From Corynebacterium cystitidis (GTDB lineage Bacteria > Actinomycetota > Actinomycetes > Mycobacteriales > Mycobacteriaceae): 64,000 nt of DNA. The notes beneath the pieces were generated by a model that did not search any database, had not been told where the DNA came from, and saw only the letters and a program-made list of their open reading frames with translations. Shown here piece after piece: positions 45,676 through 55,737 of this stretch. Where the stretch lies: NCBI RefSeq assembly GCF_900187295.1, contig NZ_LT906473.1, positions 806,001 through 870,000 on the forward strand, in the 5' to 3' direction. Both the position numbers and the translations under genes were made by a program. Every line of letters starts with the position of its first letter. Position 1 is the first letter of the stretch.

Positions 45676-46791
45676 ATGAGTGACAACATTCCTAAGATTC
45701 AACTACTTGCACCGAAGCATGGAATGCCCCCTAAGCACTTCGCTGACTTGGCCAAAGAGGAGCGCCAGGAGGCCATTCAGGAGCTGGGTCTGCCAAAGTT
45801 CCGCGCAGACCAGATCGCGCGCCACTACTACGGTCGTTTCGCGGCGGACCCCACCACGATGACGGATCTTCCTGCAGCTCAACGCGACTTGGTTAAAAAG
45901 GCCTTGTTCCCACAGTTGCTGCGCCCGGTCCGTACCGTGGAGACCGATGAAGGCGACACCACTAAGACGCTATGGCGCCTCCATGATGGAATCTTGCTGG
46001 AGTCGGTGCTGATGCGCTACCGGGACCGCGCCACATTGTGCATCTCCTCTCAGGCTGGTTGCGGTATGGCCTGCCCATTCTGCGCGACGGGCCAGGGTGG
46101 GCTGGACCGCAACTTATCTGCGGCCGAGATTGTTGACCAAGTGCGTGAGGCTGCGGCCCGCATGGAGTCGGAAGGTTCGCGCCTGTCTAACATCGTGTTT
46201 ATGGGGATGGGGGAGCCGTTAGCCAACTACAAGCGTGTGGTCTCTGCTGTACGTCAGATCACGCAGCCGTCGCCGGATGGGTTCGGGATTTCGCAGCGTA
46301 ATATTACAGTTTCTACGGTGGGACTTGCGCCGGCAATCAGGAGGCTTGCCGACGAAGGTCTCTCCTGCACACTCGCGGTCTCCCTTCATACACCTGACGA
46401 CGAACTCCGCGACACGCTAGTACCAATCAACTTGCGGTACTCAGTAGAGGAAGTAATCGACGCTGCACGCTACTATGCTGACAAGTCCTCGCGGCGTGTG
46501 TCTATCGAATACGCGCTGATCCGCGACATTAACGATCAAGACTTCCGTGCCGACATGTTGGGCAAGAAGCTGCACGACGCGCTCGGCTCGAAAGCCCACG
46601 TGAACCTCATTCCGCTAAACCCTACACCTGGGTCGAAGTGGGATGCATCGCCCAAGCCACGTCAAGACGAATTTGTGCGCCGCGTTGTGGCCCAGGGAGT
46701 GACGTGTACCGTACGCGACACTAAGGGCCAGGAGATCGCGGCTGCGTGCGGGCAGCTAGCCGCTGATGAAAAAACTGGTGTTGCCCAGTAA
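45676..46791 (+). CDS. rlmN: 23S rRNA (adenine2503-C2)-methyltransferase
   Basis: A 371-residue radical-SAM RlmN, methylating A2503 of 23S rRNA and A37 of some tRNAs. The cluster motif [11 protein letters not shown] supplies the three cysteines. [23 protein letters not shown] [33 protein letters not shown] and the C-terminal [20 protein letters not shown] with the methyl-carrying Cys are present. ATG 45676 has GGAG (45664-45667) upstream. Confidence 0.95.
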   Translation: MSDNIPKIQLLAPKHGMPPKHFADLAKEERQEAIQELGLPKFRADQIARHYYGRFAADPTTMTDLPAAQRDLVKKALFPQLLRPVRTVETDEGDTTKTLWRLHDGILLESVLMRYRDRATLCISSQAGCGMACPFCATGQGGLDRNLSAAEIVDQVREAAARMESEGSRLSNIVFMGMGEPLANYKRVVSAVRQITQPSPDGFGISQRNITVSTVGLAPAIRRLADEGLSCTLAVSLHTPDDELRDTLVPINLRYSVEEVIDAARYYADKSSRRVSIEYALIRDINDQDFRADMLGKKLHDALGSKAHVNLIPLNPTPGSKWDASPKPRQDEFVRRVVAQGVTCTVRDTKGQEIAAACGQLAADEKTGVAQ

Positions 46792-46801
46792 ATTAACCAG
46801 T

Positions 46802-47623
46802 ATGCTGGAGGACATGTCGTCTATCCAATCGGTCCTTCCACCGCTGGCCCCTGACCCTGCTACCCAAGCATTGGCAGTGCGGGGGCTGACTAAGGTGTTC
46901 GGGAACAATGTCGCAGTCAATCGTTTATCTTTGGATGTTCCTCGTGGTTCCATCTTTGGCATAGTTGGTCCGAATGGTGCGGGTAAGACAACCATGATCA
47001 CCATGGCCTGTGGCCTTTCTCGCCCGACGGAGGGCGAGGCGTGGATCGCGGGACACGAGGTGTGGAGTACACCAGTTGAGGCGAAGCGTGCGTTGGGTTT
47101 GCTTGCCGACGGAGCTACGGTCTTCGACCGTCTCACCGGTCGGGAGTACCTGGCCTACTTGGGTGGGCTGCGCAGGATGGACCAGTCGGTCGTCGAATCG
47201 CGCACGGCTGAGTTGCTGCAGGCGCTCGGGCTCGTGGAGGCCGACGATAAACAGATCGTTGACTACTCCGCGGGTATGACTAAGAAGATTCTTCTGGCGG
47301 GAGCACTCCTGCACAATCCAGAAGTACTGGTGCTTGATGAGCCGTTGGAAGCTGTCGACCCTGTCTCAGGCAGGTTGATCCAGTCTATTCTTCGTGCCTA
47401 TGCAGCTGCGGGCGGCACTGTGGTGATTTCGTCGCATGTGATGAACCTAGTAGAAGGCCTATGTGATCACGTGGCGATCATCAACAAGGGTGTTGTGCTG
47501 ACTGCCGGGCCTGTCTCGGATGTGGCGCAAGGCCGCTCCCTTGATGATGCATTTGTGGAGTTTGTCGGCGGTGAAGCGCTGGCAGAAGGTACTTTGGGTT
47601 GGCTGCGGGGTGATAACCAGTGA
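46802..47623 (+). CDS. ABC transporter ATPase (exporter type)
   Basis: A 273-residue ATPase of a DRA/CcmA-like exporter. It has Walker A GPNGAGKTTM, the Q-loop region, a relaxed signature YSAGMTKKILLAGAL in place of LSGGQ, Walker B EVLVLDEPLEAVDP and an H-loop VVISSHVMNLVEGL. ATG 46802 is preferred, 10 nt after rlmN; ATG 46814 sits directly behind GGAGGA with too short spacing. The stop overlaps the start of the permease gene (GTGA), so the two form one transporter. Substrate unknown. Confidence 0.88.
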   Translation: MLEDMSSIQSVLPPLAPDPATQALAVRGLTKVFGNNVAVNRLSLDVPRGSIFGIVGPNGAGKTTMITMACGLSRPTEGEAWIAGHEVWSTPVEAKRALGLLADGATVFDRLTGREYLAYLGGLRRMDQSVVESRTAELLQALGLVEADDKQIVDYSAGMTKKILLAGALLHNPEVLVLDEPLEAVDPVSGRLIQSILRAYAAAGGTVVISSHVMNLVEGLCDHVAIINKGVVLTAGPVSDVAQGRSLDDAFVEFVGGEALAEGTLGWLRGDNQ

Positions 47624-49209
47624 CCCGCTTGCTGCTCAAACTGCACCGGACGTTGTGGTGGCGCAATGTGAAAAACAATGTGTCGGTAGCCATGATTGCG
47701 GTGTTGATTATTCTGTACACGCTGCTCGGGTTGGTCTCTATTGGCCTAGCCATGAGTACGGAACTAAGTAGTGGCAAGTGGCATGCCTTGACCGCCGCAG
47801 TAGCTATTGGTACCGGCGCATACGCTCTGGCTGCCATGGTATTTCCCAACGGGGAGAATCAGATTAGTCCTGCGCAGTTGGCGGCCCAACCTGTCACTTC
47901 GCGTGACGTGCTGCCGGCAATGGGGTGGGCATCTGTGCTTTCTAGCCGAGGCATTGCCGCTGTGATTGCCACTGTGGTCACCACTGGGGTGGCTACTGCG
48001 ATGTTCGCGGGCGCAGGCAGACCGCTAGCTGCGGTTGCTGCTATACCGCTGATGCTGGTGGCATTGTTGACTACGGTGGTTTTGGGGGAGTTGGTTGCGT
48101 CTTTTAACCGTGGTGGAACGCGACGAAGCAAAGAGTTGACCAACGTTATTACATTGGTAGTCGGCTTCGGTGCGATCTTCGGTTTTAACTACTTAATGGG
48201 TTCGATGGGGGAGATCCCGCTGTCATCCTACGGCCGGTATCTTGCCTGGACACCGCTGGCGGCAGCGCCTGGTACGTTGGCCAGCGCGATGCACGGGGCG
48301 TGGCTGGCCGCAACTGTTCAGCTGCTGATCGCGGTTGCCACCGCGGTGGGTGGAATTTACCTGTGGCGGTTCTGGACGGTTCGAGAGCTCACTGCGCCAC
48401 TCGATGTGCGTCGCGACAACACCACTGATACGTCCAGAGCTGCCGAAGAAGTGGCGCGCTCCCTGTTGTTGCCTTGGGTGCCGGCTGGTCCTGGGGGAGT
48501 GATCTATTCACGTGCTCTTCGCTACTTGCGTCGTGATTCGCGCGTGATGGGAACCCTGGTGATAATACCAATTGTTGCGGGAGTGTTTATCATCCAGGGC
48601 TTCATTATTGACACAAATATGCTGTATTTCGGTGCGGTGGTGATTAGCCTGTTCGTTGCATCTACTGCAATCAATGATTTTGGCTACGATGGTCCGGGCA
48701 TTGCGTCCTATTCGCTGGCTGCCGTGCCCGCGCGCACAGTCGTGTTTGCTCGACATTTGGCATCCATCACAGTTCCAGTGTTCTTCGCCATCGTCTTCAA
48801 CGTGGCGCTAGTAGTGATCATGGACAACACGGCATTAGCTGCGGTTGTGGCAGTGGTATGTCTCGGCCTTGCCTTGTCTTCATGCGCGCTCGCAGTGGTG
48901 TTGTCTGCTTTCAACCCGTACCCGATGTCGCGGCCCGGTACTAACCCGTGGTCCGATAAGTCGGGCAACAACGCTGCTGCCTATGTGTCTGTGTTTGCCA
49001 CATTGCTGGTCAGCTGGATTCCTGTAGCCCCTGGTGCTGCGTTGGCAGCAATCGGGTGGGGTTCGTCGATCAGCGTGGTGTCGGCCGGAGTCGTGCTCGT
49101 ACTGGCACTACCCGCAGCACTTTACGCCGGTGCGATCATTCTTGCTTCACGACGCTACGCTACCCACTTCCCGGAAATCTTCGCCAAGGTGGGGCACTGG
49201 ATCAATTAA
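47620..49209 (+). CDS. ABC transporter permease
   Basis: A 529-residue polytopic membrane protein with about twelve hydrophobic segments, beginning LKLHRTLWWRNVKNN and then AVLIILYTLLGLVSIGL. It contains the middle block LLPWVPAGPGGVIYSRALRYLRRDSRVMG. It resembles ABC-2-type permeases of actinobacteria, working with the ATPase at 46802-47623. GTG 47620 overlaps that gene's stop. The two halves (residues about 20-240 and 290-525) each look like six-helix units. Substrate unknown; drug, peptide or lipid export are all possible. Confidence 0.82.
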   Translation: MTRLLLKLHRTLWWRNVKNNVSVAMIAVLIILYTLLGLVSIGLAMSTELSSGKWHALTAAVAIGTGAYALAAMVFPNGENQISPAQLAAQPVTSRDVLPAMGWASVLSSRGIAAVIATVVTTGVATAMFAGAGRPLAAVAAIPLMLVALLTTVVLGELVASFNRGGTRRSKELTNVITLVVGFGAIFGFNYLMGSMGEIPLSSYGRYLAWTPLAAAPGTLASAMHGAWLAATVQLLIAVATAVGGIYLWRFWTVRELTAPLDVRRDNTTDTSRAAEEVARSLLLPWVPAGPGGVIYSRALRYLRRDSRVMGTLVIIPIVAGVFIIQGFIIDTNMLYFGAVVISLFVASTAINDFGYDGPGIASYSLAAVPARTVVFARHLASITVPVFFAIVFNVALVVIMDNTALAAVVAVVCLGLALSSCALAVVLSAFNPYPMSRPGTNPWSDKSGNNAAAYVSVFATLLVSWIPVAPGAALAAIGWGSSISVVSAGVVLVLALPAALYAGAIILASRRYATHFPEIFAKVGHWIN

Positions 49210-49264
49210 GGAGGCCTAGCGCGACCCCGTTGTGGCCCGGTCCCCGGCCCCGATTTTGTTGAGG

Positions 49265-49344
49265 GTGGAAGTCACACTGTGGAAGTTTGCGTGTTTGTGA
49301 CTCCGAAGCCAGCGACACGCTTAAAGCTGCATTGTGACTTCCAC
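49265..49344. repeat. nested inverted repeat in intergenic region
   Basis: Outer arms GTGGAAGTCACA (49265-49276) and TGTGACTTCCAC (49333-49344) are perfect complements. Nested inside are GCGTGT (49289-49294) and ACACGC (49315-49320). GTGGAAGT is also repeated at 49279-49286. The element is 80 bp and lies in the 253-bp stretch 49210-49462, in which no gene is seen. Confidence 0.75.
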
Positions 49345-49403
49345 ACTCAGTAATTCTGGCAGCGTGATTCGAGGTAGCGAGTGCGAAAAGTTACGTCTAG
49401 CAC

Positions 49404-49443
49404 ATACAAAACCCCGGCTCCTCCTTACAGAGGGACCCGGGGT
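49404..49443 (-). terminator. terminator of the DUF2631 gene
   Basis: On the minus strand ACCCCGG (49443-49437) pairs with CCGGGGT (49417-49411), followed by TTTTGT. It lies about 20 nt after the stop of the DUF2631 gene. Confidence 0.75.
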
Positions 49444-49462
49444 AATTATAGGGAGAAAGCTG

Positions 49463-49990
49463 TTACTTCTCGCTGGCTGCTGTAGAACCGGAGCGGTCTA
49501 CGCGGGTGGTGTGAGCGTTAGGAGCCTTGGTGGAATCGATGCCGGCGAAGGTACCGGCAGTCTTCCCCGCGGAGTCCAGTTCACGCAAGTGTGCAACGCG
49601 TGCGGGATCAATGTTCAGTGCGCGCAGCTGGGAATCAGTCAGCTTTGCGTAATCACCAGACAGGGTTTTCTGGTCATAATCCCAGTCCTTTTCCTGGTAG
49701 CCGACAGGCTGGTTGACACCTGTCAGCGTGCGTACTTGAGATAGCTGCGGGCGCAGCGCAAACAGGATCAGGCCGATCGCGATCAGTGCTGCAATGACGA
49801 TGAGCCAGAGGGTTTCCACGTGACCTCGGTGGTTGCCGAAGTGGTAAGCCACAAGGACGATCACCGAGATCCAGCCGGCGATCTGGATCGTCTTCGGGCT
49901 CAGCTCCGACCAGCCCCACTTTGCTGATGGAACGTCTTGCTCAGAGACGCCGTTATACACCTCGTAGGTCTTCTCATGGGACGTAGCCAT
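49463..49990 (-). CDS. DUF2631 family membrane protein
   Basis: A 175-residue protein with two central membrane helices ([19 protein letters not shown] and [20 protein letters not shown]) separated by NHRGHVE. The N-terminus ([24 protein letters not shown]) and the long C-terminus are hydrophilic. It matches the actinobacterial DUF2631 family, commonly next to dxr. Function unknown. ATG 49990 has AAGGAGAACAC upstream on the minus strand. It is divergent from dxr, with 205 bp between starts. Confidence 0.87.
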   Translation of the reverse strand: MATSHEKTYEVYNGVSEQDVPSAKWGWSELSPKTIQIAGWISVIVLVAYHFGNHRGHVETLWLIVIAALIAIGLILFALRPQLSQVRTLTGVNQPVGYQEKDWDYDQKTLSGDYAKLTDSQLRALNIDPARVAHLRELDSAGKTAGTFAGIDSTKAPNAHTTRVDRSGSTAASEK

Positions 49991-50195
49991 GTGTTCTCCT
50001 TGTCATTCACAGTTAAAAGCAGTGCAGTACGCCACGGTTAAAGCACGGTTAAAGCACAGTGAAACCAGCATACGACATGCACTGATACCTGGCTTCTATC
50101 TTTGCATACGAAACAGGCATAACGTGAGTTGTCACCCCCTAAATGTTTCATACTTTCGCTTGACGGTTTTTGGGTGTCACAATGGGGACGTGAGC

Positions 50196-51359
50196 ATGAA
50201 GAAAAAGATTGTGATCCTGGGGTCTACTGGCTCGATTGGCACACAGGCCATCGAGGTTGTCGAGGCGAATCCAGACCGATTTGAGGTTGTGGGAATTAGT
50301 GCTGCGGGTTCTAACCCAAACCTGGTGGTTCAGCAGGCGCGCGCCTTGCGGCTGAGCGCTGAACAAGTGGCAGTTGCCAAGCCGGAAGCTGCGCGTCAGG
50401 TCAGCCAGGAACTGGGGGGCACTGTCTTGTCCGGGGAGGAGGCGGCACGTTTGCTCGTCGATAAGCACCGTGCGGATACCGTGCTGAACGGGCTGGTCGG
50501 TTCGATGGGTTTGGCTGCCACGCTGGCCACGCTGAAGACGGGCGTAACGCTTGCGCTGGCAAATAAAGAGTCGTTGGTGGCGGGCGGCACGTTCGTGACG
50601 TCTCAGGCGCAGCCGGGACAGATCGTGCCGGTGGACTCTGAGCATTCTGCGATGGCGCAGTGCCTGCGTGCCGGGCGTGCCGACGAAGTGGCGCGCTACG
50701 TGCTCACTGCATCTGGCGGGCCGTTTCGGGGGCAGACCCGTGAGCAGATGTGGGACGTCACTCCCGAGCAGGCGGCCGCGCATCCGACGTGGTCGATGGG
50801 GCAGATGAATACGCTGAACTCGGCAACCATGGTGAACAAGGGCCTTGAGCTGATTGAGGCCACCTTGCTGTTCAACGTGGCCCCTGAGCTGATTGATGTG
50901 ACCGTGCATCCGCAGTCCATCATCCACTCAGCCGTGACCTTCGTCGATGGCAGTACCATTGCTCAGGCTAGCCCGCCGAGTATGAAGCTACCGATCAGCC
51001 ACGCCTTGGCTTGGCCACGTCGCGTTGCTGATGCCCAGCCTGCGCTCGACTTCAGCCAGTCGCATGACTGGCGCTTCGAACCACTTGACGACGAAGCCTT
51101 CCCCGCTGTCCAGCTGGCACGCGATGTGGCAACTCAAGGGGGTACGTTCCCTGCGGTGTACAACGCGGCGAACGAAGAGGCCGCAGCGGCATTTCTGGGT
51201 GGTCGGATCCGTTTTCCTCAGATTGTGGATGTGGTCGCCGAGATAGTTGGTGGGGCTGCCGATTTTGCGGTTCCGGCAACATCGTTCGAAGATGTTGTGA
51301 CTGTAGAAGACGAAGCTCGTCGTCGCGCTAACGCGCTAATCGACGAAATCGCCGACTAA
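50196..51359 (+). CDS. dxr: 1-deoxy-D-xylulose 5-phosphate reductoisomerase
   Basis: A 387-residue DXR, the committed step of the MEP isoprenoid pathway (DXP to MEP with NADPH). NADP-binding [14 protein letters not shown] is at the N-terminus. [61 protein letters not shown] and [16 protein letters not shown] are all intact, and the length is standard. ATG 50196 has GGGGA 7 nt upstream; GTG 50190 is too close to it. The site-2 protease gene starts 30 nt after the stop, and ispG follows. Confidence 0.96.
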   Translation: MKKKIVILGSTGSIGTQAIEVVEANPDRFEVVGISAAGSNPNLVVQQARALRLSAEQVAVAKPEAARQVSQELGGTVLSGEEAARLLVDKHRADTVLNGLVGSMGLAATLATLKTGVTLALANKESLVAGGTFVTSQAQPGQIVPVDSEHSAMAQCLRAGRADEVARYVLTASGGPFRGQTREQMWDVTPEQAAAHPTWSMGQMNTLNSATMVNKGLELIEATLLFNVAPELIDVTVHPQSIIHSAVTFVDGSTIAQASPPSMKLPISHALAWPRRVADAQPALDFSQSHDWRFEPLDDEAFPAVQLARDVATQGGTFPAVYNAANEEAAAAFLGGRIRFPQIVDVVAEIVGGAADFAVPATSFEDVVTVEDEARRRANALIDEIAD

Positions 51360-51389
51360 AAGGCCTGGTAAGAAAGGGGCTCACCCACG

Positions 51390-52601
51390 GTGGGGTCTTA
51401 TATTTTGGGTGTTGTCCTGTTTGCTTTGGGCATCGCCGTCACCATTGCGTTGCATGAGCTAGGCCACCTGTTGGCTGCCCGGAGCTTTGGCATGCGCGTG
51501 CGCCGCTACTTCATTGGTTTTGGCCCTACAGTGTGGTCTACCACAAAGGGGCATACAGAATACGGTGTTGCTGCGTTACCGTTTGGCGGGTTTTGTGACA
51601 TTGCGGGAATGACCGCCCAGGACCCAGTCACTGCAGAAGAGGCGCCACATGCCATGGTGAATAAGCCGTGGTGGCAGCGTGTCATTGTGCTTTCTGGTGG
51701 CGTTCTGATGAACCTATTTTTGGGGTTTATCATCCTGTACTTCGTGGCGGTGAGTGCTGGTATCCCTAACCCGTACGCGGACCGCACACCCACAGTAGGC
51801 GAAGTAGCGTGTGTATCCGATCAGATCGACGAAGAAACACTTGCGGATTGTTCAGGTTCCGGCCCCGCCGGTGAGGCAGGTGTGCAGGTCGGAGACAAGC
51901 TCGTTTCGGTCGATGGCCACCAGTTGGAACACTTCACGGATCTGAGGGATTATGTGATGCTGCGCCCCGGGGAAATAGTGGAGCTGACAGTGGACCGAGG
52001 TGGGCAGGAGTTGACGCTGCCGATCAACGTGGAGCCGGTGAAGCGTTTAAACGCCCAAGGCGAGATGGTCGATGCAGGGGCGATCGGCCTAGTCAATGCA
52101 CCAGTTAAGGATCCGATCCGCCAGTTTGGCCCGCTTGAGGCTGTCCCCGCGTCGTTAACGTTTTCAGCGCAAACAATAGAAGCCACATTCCACGCGCTCC
52201 TCGAATTCCCAGCGAAGATCCCAGGTGTGGTGGCTGCAGTTTTTGGCGCTGAACGCGACGTTGAGGACCCGATGAGCGTGGTGGGTGCGTCGATGGCCGG
52301 CGGCGAGTTGGTGGAGCGCTCTTTGTGGAGCGTGTTTTGGATGCTGCTGGCTAACCTGAATTTCTTTCTCGCCATGTTCAACTTGGTGCCCCTCCCGCCA
52401 TTAGATGGTGGACACATTGCTGTGGTGCTATATGAGAAGGTTCGCGATTTTTTCCGTGGCCTGCGTCGGCTGCCACCGGGACCGCCGGCAAACTATGAGA
52501 AGCTCATGCCACTGACTTTTGTCATGGCGGCGACATTGCTCACCATTGGTGTGATTGTGATCGTCGCGGATGTGGTGAATCCGATTAGGCTGTTCGGGTA
52601 A
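51390..52601 (+). CDS. site-2 membrane metalloprotease (RseP/Rip1 type)
   Basis: A 403-residue intramembrane zinc protease. HELGHLLAARSFG in the first helix is the HExxH motif, one PDZ domain lies in the middle (GPAGEAGVQVGDKLVSVDGHQ), and FNLVPLPPLDGGHI carries the LDG zinc Asp. In mycobacteria the homologue Rip1, in the same place between dxr and ispG, cleaves anti-sigma factors and controls envelope lipid genes. That role is inferred by synteny. GTG 51390 has AAAGGGG 12 nt upstream. Confidence 0.93.
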   Translation: MGSYILGVVLFALGIAVTIALHELGHLLAARSFGMRVRRYFIGFGPTVWSTTKGHTEYGVAALPFGGFCDIAGMTAQDPVTAEEAPHAMVNKPWWQRVIVLSGGVLMNLFLGFIILYFVAVSAGIPNPYADRTPTVGEVACVSDQIDEETLADCSGSGPAGEAGVQVGDKLVSVDGHQLEHFTDLRDYVMLRPGEIVELTVDRGGQELTLPINVEPVKRLNAQGEMVDAGAIGLVNAPVKDPIRQFGPLEAVPASLTFSAQTIEATFHALLEFPAKIPGVVAAVFGAERDVEDPMSVVGASMAGGELVERSLWSVFWMLLANLNFFLAMFNLVPLPPLDGGHIAVVLYEKVRDFFRGLRRLPPGPPANYEKLMPLTFVMAATLLTIGVIVIVADVVNPIRLFG

Positions 52602-52663
52602 TTGACACCAGTGCTAATCTGGTGGGCAGCGCTACCGCTAGTTCGTCGTGATTGAGGAGAATG

Positions 52664-53827
52664 ATGACTTCACCCATCGGCCTTGGAATGCCGGAAGGCC
52701 CAGCCCCCACGCTCGCCCCACGCCGCAAGACCCGCCAATTGTCCGTTGGTGGGGTAGGGGTTGGCTCTGACCATCCGGTGACCGTGCAGTCGATGACCAC
52801 GACGAAGACTAATGACATCAACTCCACACTGCAGCAGATCGCGCAGTTGACCACCGCAGGCTGCGATATAGTACGCGTGGCGTGCCCCAAGACCGTCGAT
52901 GCTGAGGCATTGCCCATCATCGCGAAAAAGTCTCCGATCCCCGTGATCGCTGATATTCACTTCCAGCCGAAATATATTTTTTCTGCGATCGACGCCGGAT
53001 GCGCTGCCGTGCGCGTGAATCCGGGCAATATCAAGGAATTTGACGGCCGTGTGAAAGAAGTTGCGAAGGCAGCCGGAGATGCGGGTATCCCCATCCGTAT
53101 CGGAGTCAACGGCGGTTCGCTGGATAAGCGGCTTTTGGCAAAGTATGGCAAGGCTACTCCCGAGGCACTGGTTGAGTCCGCGATTTGGGAGGCGGGCCTG
53201 TTCGAGGAGCATGGCTTCGGCGATATCGCGATCTCGGTGAAACACTCGGACCCGGTGTTGATGGTGGAGGCCTATCGCCAGCTGGCTGCGCAAACAGACT
53301 ACCCGCTACACCTCGGCGTTACAGAGGCCGGCCCGAAGTTCCTCGGCACCATTAAGTCTTCGGTGGCGTTTGGTGCGCTGCTGAGCCAGGGTATCGGCGA
53401 TACTATTCGCGTGTCTTTGTCGGCCGACCCGATAGAGGAGATCAAGGTAGGCGACCAAATCTTGCAGTCGCTGAACCTGCGCGAGCGTGGCTTGGAGATC
53501 GTGTCGTGCCCATCGTGTGGTCGCGCACAGGTGGACGTGTTCACCTTAGCGGAGAATGTCACCGCTGGTTTGGAGGATCTGGAATACCCGCTGCGGGTGG
53601 CTGTGATGGGCTGTGTTGTCAACGGCCCAGGGGAGGCGCGCGACGCTGACCTCGGCGTGGCATCTGGCAATGGTAAAGGCCAGATCTTTGTCAAGGGTGA
53701 GGTCGTGAAGACGGTTCCAGAAGCAGAAATCGTCGAGACGCTCATTGCGATGGCCCACCAGATCGCTGAGGAAGAAGGCCTAGAAGAGAAGTCGGGAAAC
53801 AAGGTGGAAGTCAAGGTTACTCGCTAG
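52664..53827 (+). CDS. ispG: 4-hydroxy-3-methylbut-2-enyl diphosphate synthase
   Basis: A 387-residue IspG, which makes HMBPP in the MEP pathway using a 4Fe-4S cluster. The barrel has [58 protein letters not shown] and [10 protein letters not shown]. The cluster-binding cysteines are in [11 protein letters not shown] and [21 protein letters not shown] (52655-52659) is 4 nt before ATG 52664; ATG 52661 or TTG 52652 are possible but worse placed. It is in a cluster with dxr, so two MEP enzymes flank the protease. Confidence 0.96.
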   Translation: MTSPIGLGMPEGPAPTLAPRRKTRQLSVGGVGVGSDHPVTVQSMTTTKTNDINSTLQQIAQLTTAGCDIVRVACPKTVDAEALPIIAKKSPIPVIADIHFQPKYIFSAIDAGCAAVRVNPGNIKEFDGRVKEVAKAAGDAGIPIRIGVNGGSLDKRLLAKYGKATPEALVESAIWEAGLFEEHGFGDIAISVKHSDPVLMVEAYRQLAAQTDYPLHLGVTEAGPKFLGTIKSSVAFGALLSQGIGDTIRVSLSADPIEEIKVGDQILQSLNLRERGLEIVSCPSCGRAQVDVFTLAENVTAGLEDLEYPLRVAVMGCVVNGPGEARDADLGVASGNGKGQIFVKGEVVKTVPEAEIVETLIAMAHQIAEEEGLEEKSGNKVEVKVTR

Positions 53828-53849
53828 ACTTTCTTCGACTAGGAAGTGG

Positions 53850-53884
53850 CAGCATTGACCGTTCGGTCGGTGCTGTTATTTTTT
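53850..53884 (+). terminator. hairpin with T tract after ispG, just before the PBP start
   Basis: A 10-bp stem with two G-T pairs (53850-53859 with 53864-53873, loop GTTC) is followed by ATTTTTTT. The T tract ends 4 nt before ATG 53889. Confidence 0.75.
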
Positions 53885-53888
53885 GGGC

Positions 53889-55703
53889 ATGAAACGCATC
53901 TGGGTGCTGCTCACCGTGATCCTCCTTGGTGCCAGCTTCGTCGCATGTACGCCGAAACCGAACTCGGCCGAGCCCACTGCTCAAGAATTTATAGATGCGC
54001 TGGCTCGCCATGATACGGATGCCATCGCCGCGCTTGTCGACGACTCCGCCGCGGCGACCGGAACAATTGATGCGACGTTTTCTGGTTTGCAGGCCGAGGG
54101 CCTCACAACAGAACTGACAGGTGTAGAACAGGATGAGAACCTCGCAACTGCGCATTTTTCTCTGCGGTGGCAGCTGCCCCGCCAGCGCGAGCTTGCCTAT
54201 GACACGTCGATGATTCTCACTCAGACTGACGAGGAGTGGACGGTGCGGTGGCAGCCGTCGGTGCTGCACCCGTCGTTGGGTGCGCATCAGCACTTAGAGC
54301 TGCGCCCGGTGCAGGCGGAGAAAGCATCGGTGATTTCATCGGATGGTGTGGAACTGCTGAAGCCCGGTGTGGCCTACAGGTTGTTGGTGGATACCGATGC
54401 GATGCGCCGGGCGCCGGAGACAGCGCATGCGATCTCGACAGCGCTGGCTGAGGCACACGATCGCGACGGTGCCGTGCCCACCCGTAAGGCCGGCCAGCTT
54501 ACCGTGGAGCTGGAGAACGCGGCCGGGGTTTACTCCGTTGCGATGATCCCCCAGGCGCAGGGGCCTGCGGTGGCTGAGGCTCTTGCTGGTGAGCCCGGCG
54601 TGCGCCTCAACGAGGAGGCTGCCATGGTAAACGCTGATCCAACATTTGCTCCGGATATCATGGCACGGGTCGGCCGCATTGTAGGCGATGACCTCGACGG
54701 CGCGAACGGGTGGCGTGTGGCCAAGGTCAACCAGGAAGGTGCGGCGATGGAGGATGTGGAATTCCACGAACCTGACCCGGCGCCAGCAGTGCGGATCAGC
54801 CTGGATCACAACTTACAACGCGCAGCTGAAGCGGCGCTGGAACCCGTTGCCGGGCAGCAAGCGGTGATCGTAGCGGTGCGCCCGTCGACCGGCCAGATCC
54901 TCGCTATTGCGCAGACACCAGCCGCAGATCGCGAGGGCAATATTGGTTTGATGGGGCAGTATCCGCCGGGCTCGGTATTCAAGATCATTACGGCTGCTGC
55001 CGGGCTTGAACGCCAGGGCTTATCGACGTCCGCTATCGTGCCGTGCCCGGGCACTATGGACATCTACGGCCGTGTGGTGACGAATTATGCAGGCTTCTCA
55101 TTGGGCAGCGTGCCACTGCAGCGTGCCTTTGCCAATTCTTGTAACACCACGTTTGCGGATATGTCGACCAAGTTGGAGCCGGGAGAGCTGCAGGAAGTGG
55201 GCAAGCAGTTTGGGCTGGGAGTGGACTATGACATTCCTGGATTAGATACTATGACGGGATCCATCCCAGAAGGTGTGACCCCTCTGGAGCGCACGGAGGC
55301 CGGCTACGGCCAGGGTTATGATCTGTCCAGCCCGTTTGGTCTTGCCATGGTGGCAGCCACAGCCGCCAACGGTGTCACCCCCGTCCCATACTTGATCGAA
55401 GGCCAGGAGACCGTGGTGAACGAACAAGTGCCCCCATTGAGCCCGGACACTATCGAGGGTGTGCGGCAAATGATGCGCTCGGTGGTCACTGAGGGTACCG
55501 CCCGGGGAATGAGCGCGGGCGGAGAAATCCACGGCAAAACTGGTGAAGCGGAGATCAACGAGGGTTCGCACTCATGGTTTGCGGGATACCGGGATGATAT
55601 AGCCTTTGCAACACTTGTTGTGTTAGGTGGTGGATCGGAGGCCGCTGTTGCGGTAACGGATCGAATGCTGATCAACTACGACCAGGCTGTTCACCCTGCG
55701 TAG
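53889..55703 (+). CDS. lipoprotein-like penicillin-binding transpeptidase
   Basis: A 604-residue class B PBP-like D,D-transpeptidase. A signal peptide ends in FVAC (lipobox-like, Cys19), followed by an NTF2/MecA-N-like domain (EPTAQEFIDALARHD...) to about residue 130. A PBP dimerisation-type region comes next, and the transpeptidase follows with SxxK in PPGSVFKI, SxN in ANSCNTT and KTG in HGKTGEAE. Architecture and position after ispG match the mycobacterial Rv2864c. It should crosslink peptidoglycan at the outer face of the membrane. ATG 53889 has no good ribosome site and sits directly behind a terminator. Confidence 0.92.
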   Translation: MKRIWVLLTVILLGASFVACTPKPNSAEPTAQEFIDALARHDTDAIAALVDDSAAATGTIDATFSGLQAEGLTTELTGVEQDENLATAHFSLRWQLPRQRELAYDTSMILTQTDEEWTVRWQPSVLHPSLGAHQHLELRPVQAEKASVISSDGVELLKPGVAYRLLVDTDAMRRAPETAHAISTALAEAHDRDGAVPTRKAGQLTVELENAAGVYSVAMIPQAQGPAVAEALAGEPGVRLNEEAAMVNADPTFAPDIMARVGRIVGDDLDGANGWRVAKVNQEGAAMEDVEFHEPDPAPAVRISLDHNLQRAAEAALEPVAGQQAVIVAVRPSTGQILAIAQTPAADREGNIGLMGQYPPGSVFKIITAAAGLERQGLSTSAIVPCPGTMDIYGRVVTNYAGFSLGSVPLQRAFANSCNTTFADMSTKLEPGELQEVGKQFGLGVDYDIPGLDTMTGSIPEGVTPLERTEAGYGQGYDLSSPFGLAMVAATAANGVTPVPYLIEGQETVVNEQVPPLSPDTIEGVRQMMRSVVTEGTARGMSAGGEIHGKTGEAEINEGSHSWFAGYRDDIAFATLVVLGGGSEAAVAVTDRMLINYDQAVHPA

Positions 55704-55724
55704 TCTTCGTCGATGAGCGAGGAC

Positions 55725-55737
55725 TAGCATTGTTCAT
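55725..55737 (+). promoter_or_regulatory. -10 element of a probably leaderless map transcript
   Basis: TAGCAT (55725-55730) lies 7 nt before ATG 55738, the same hexamer and spacing as before the SepIVA-like gene. No ribosome site is present. Confidence 0.5.
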
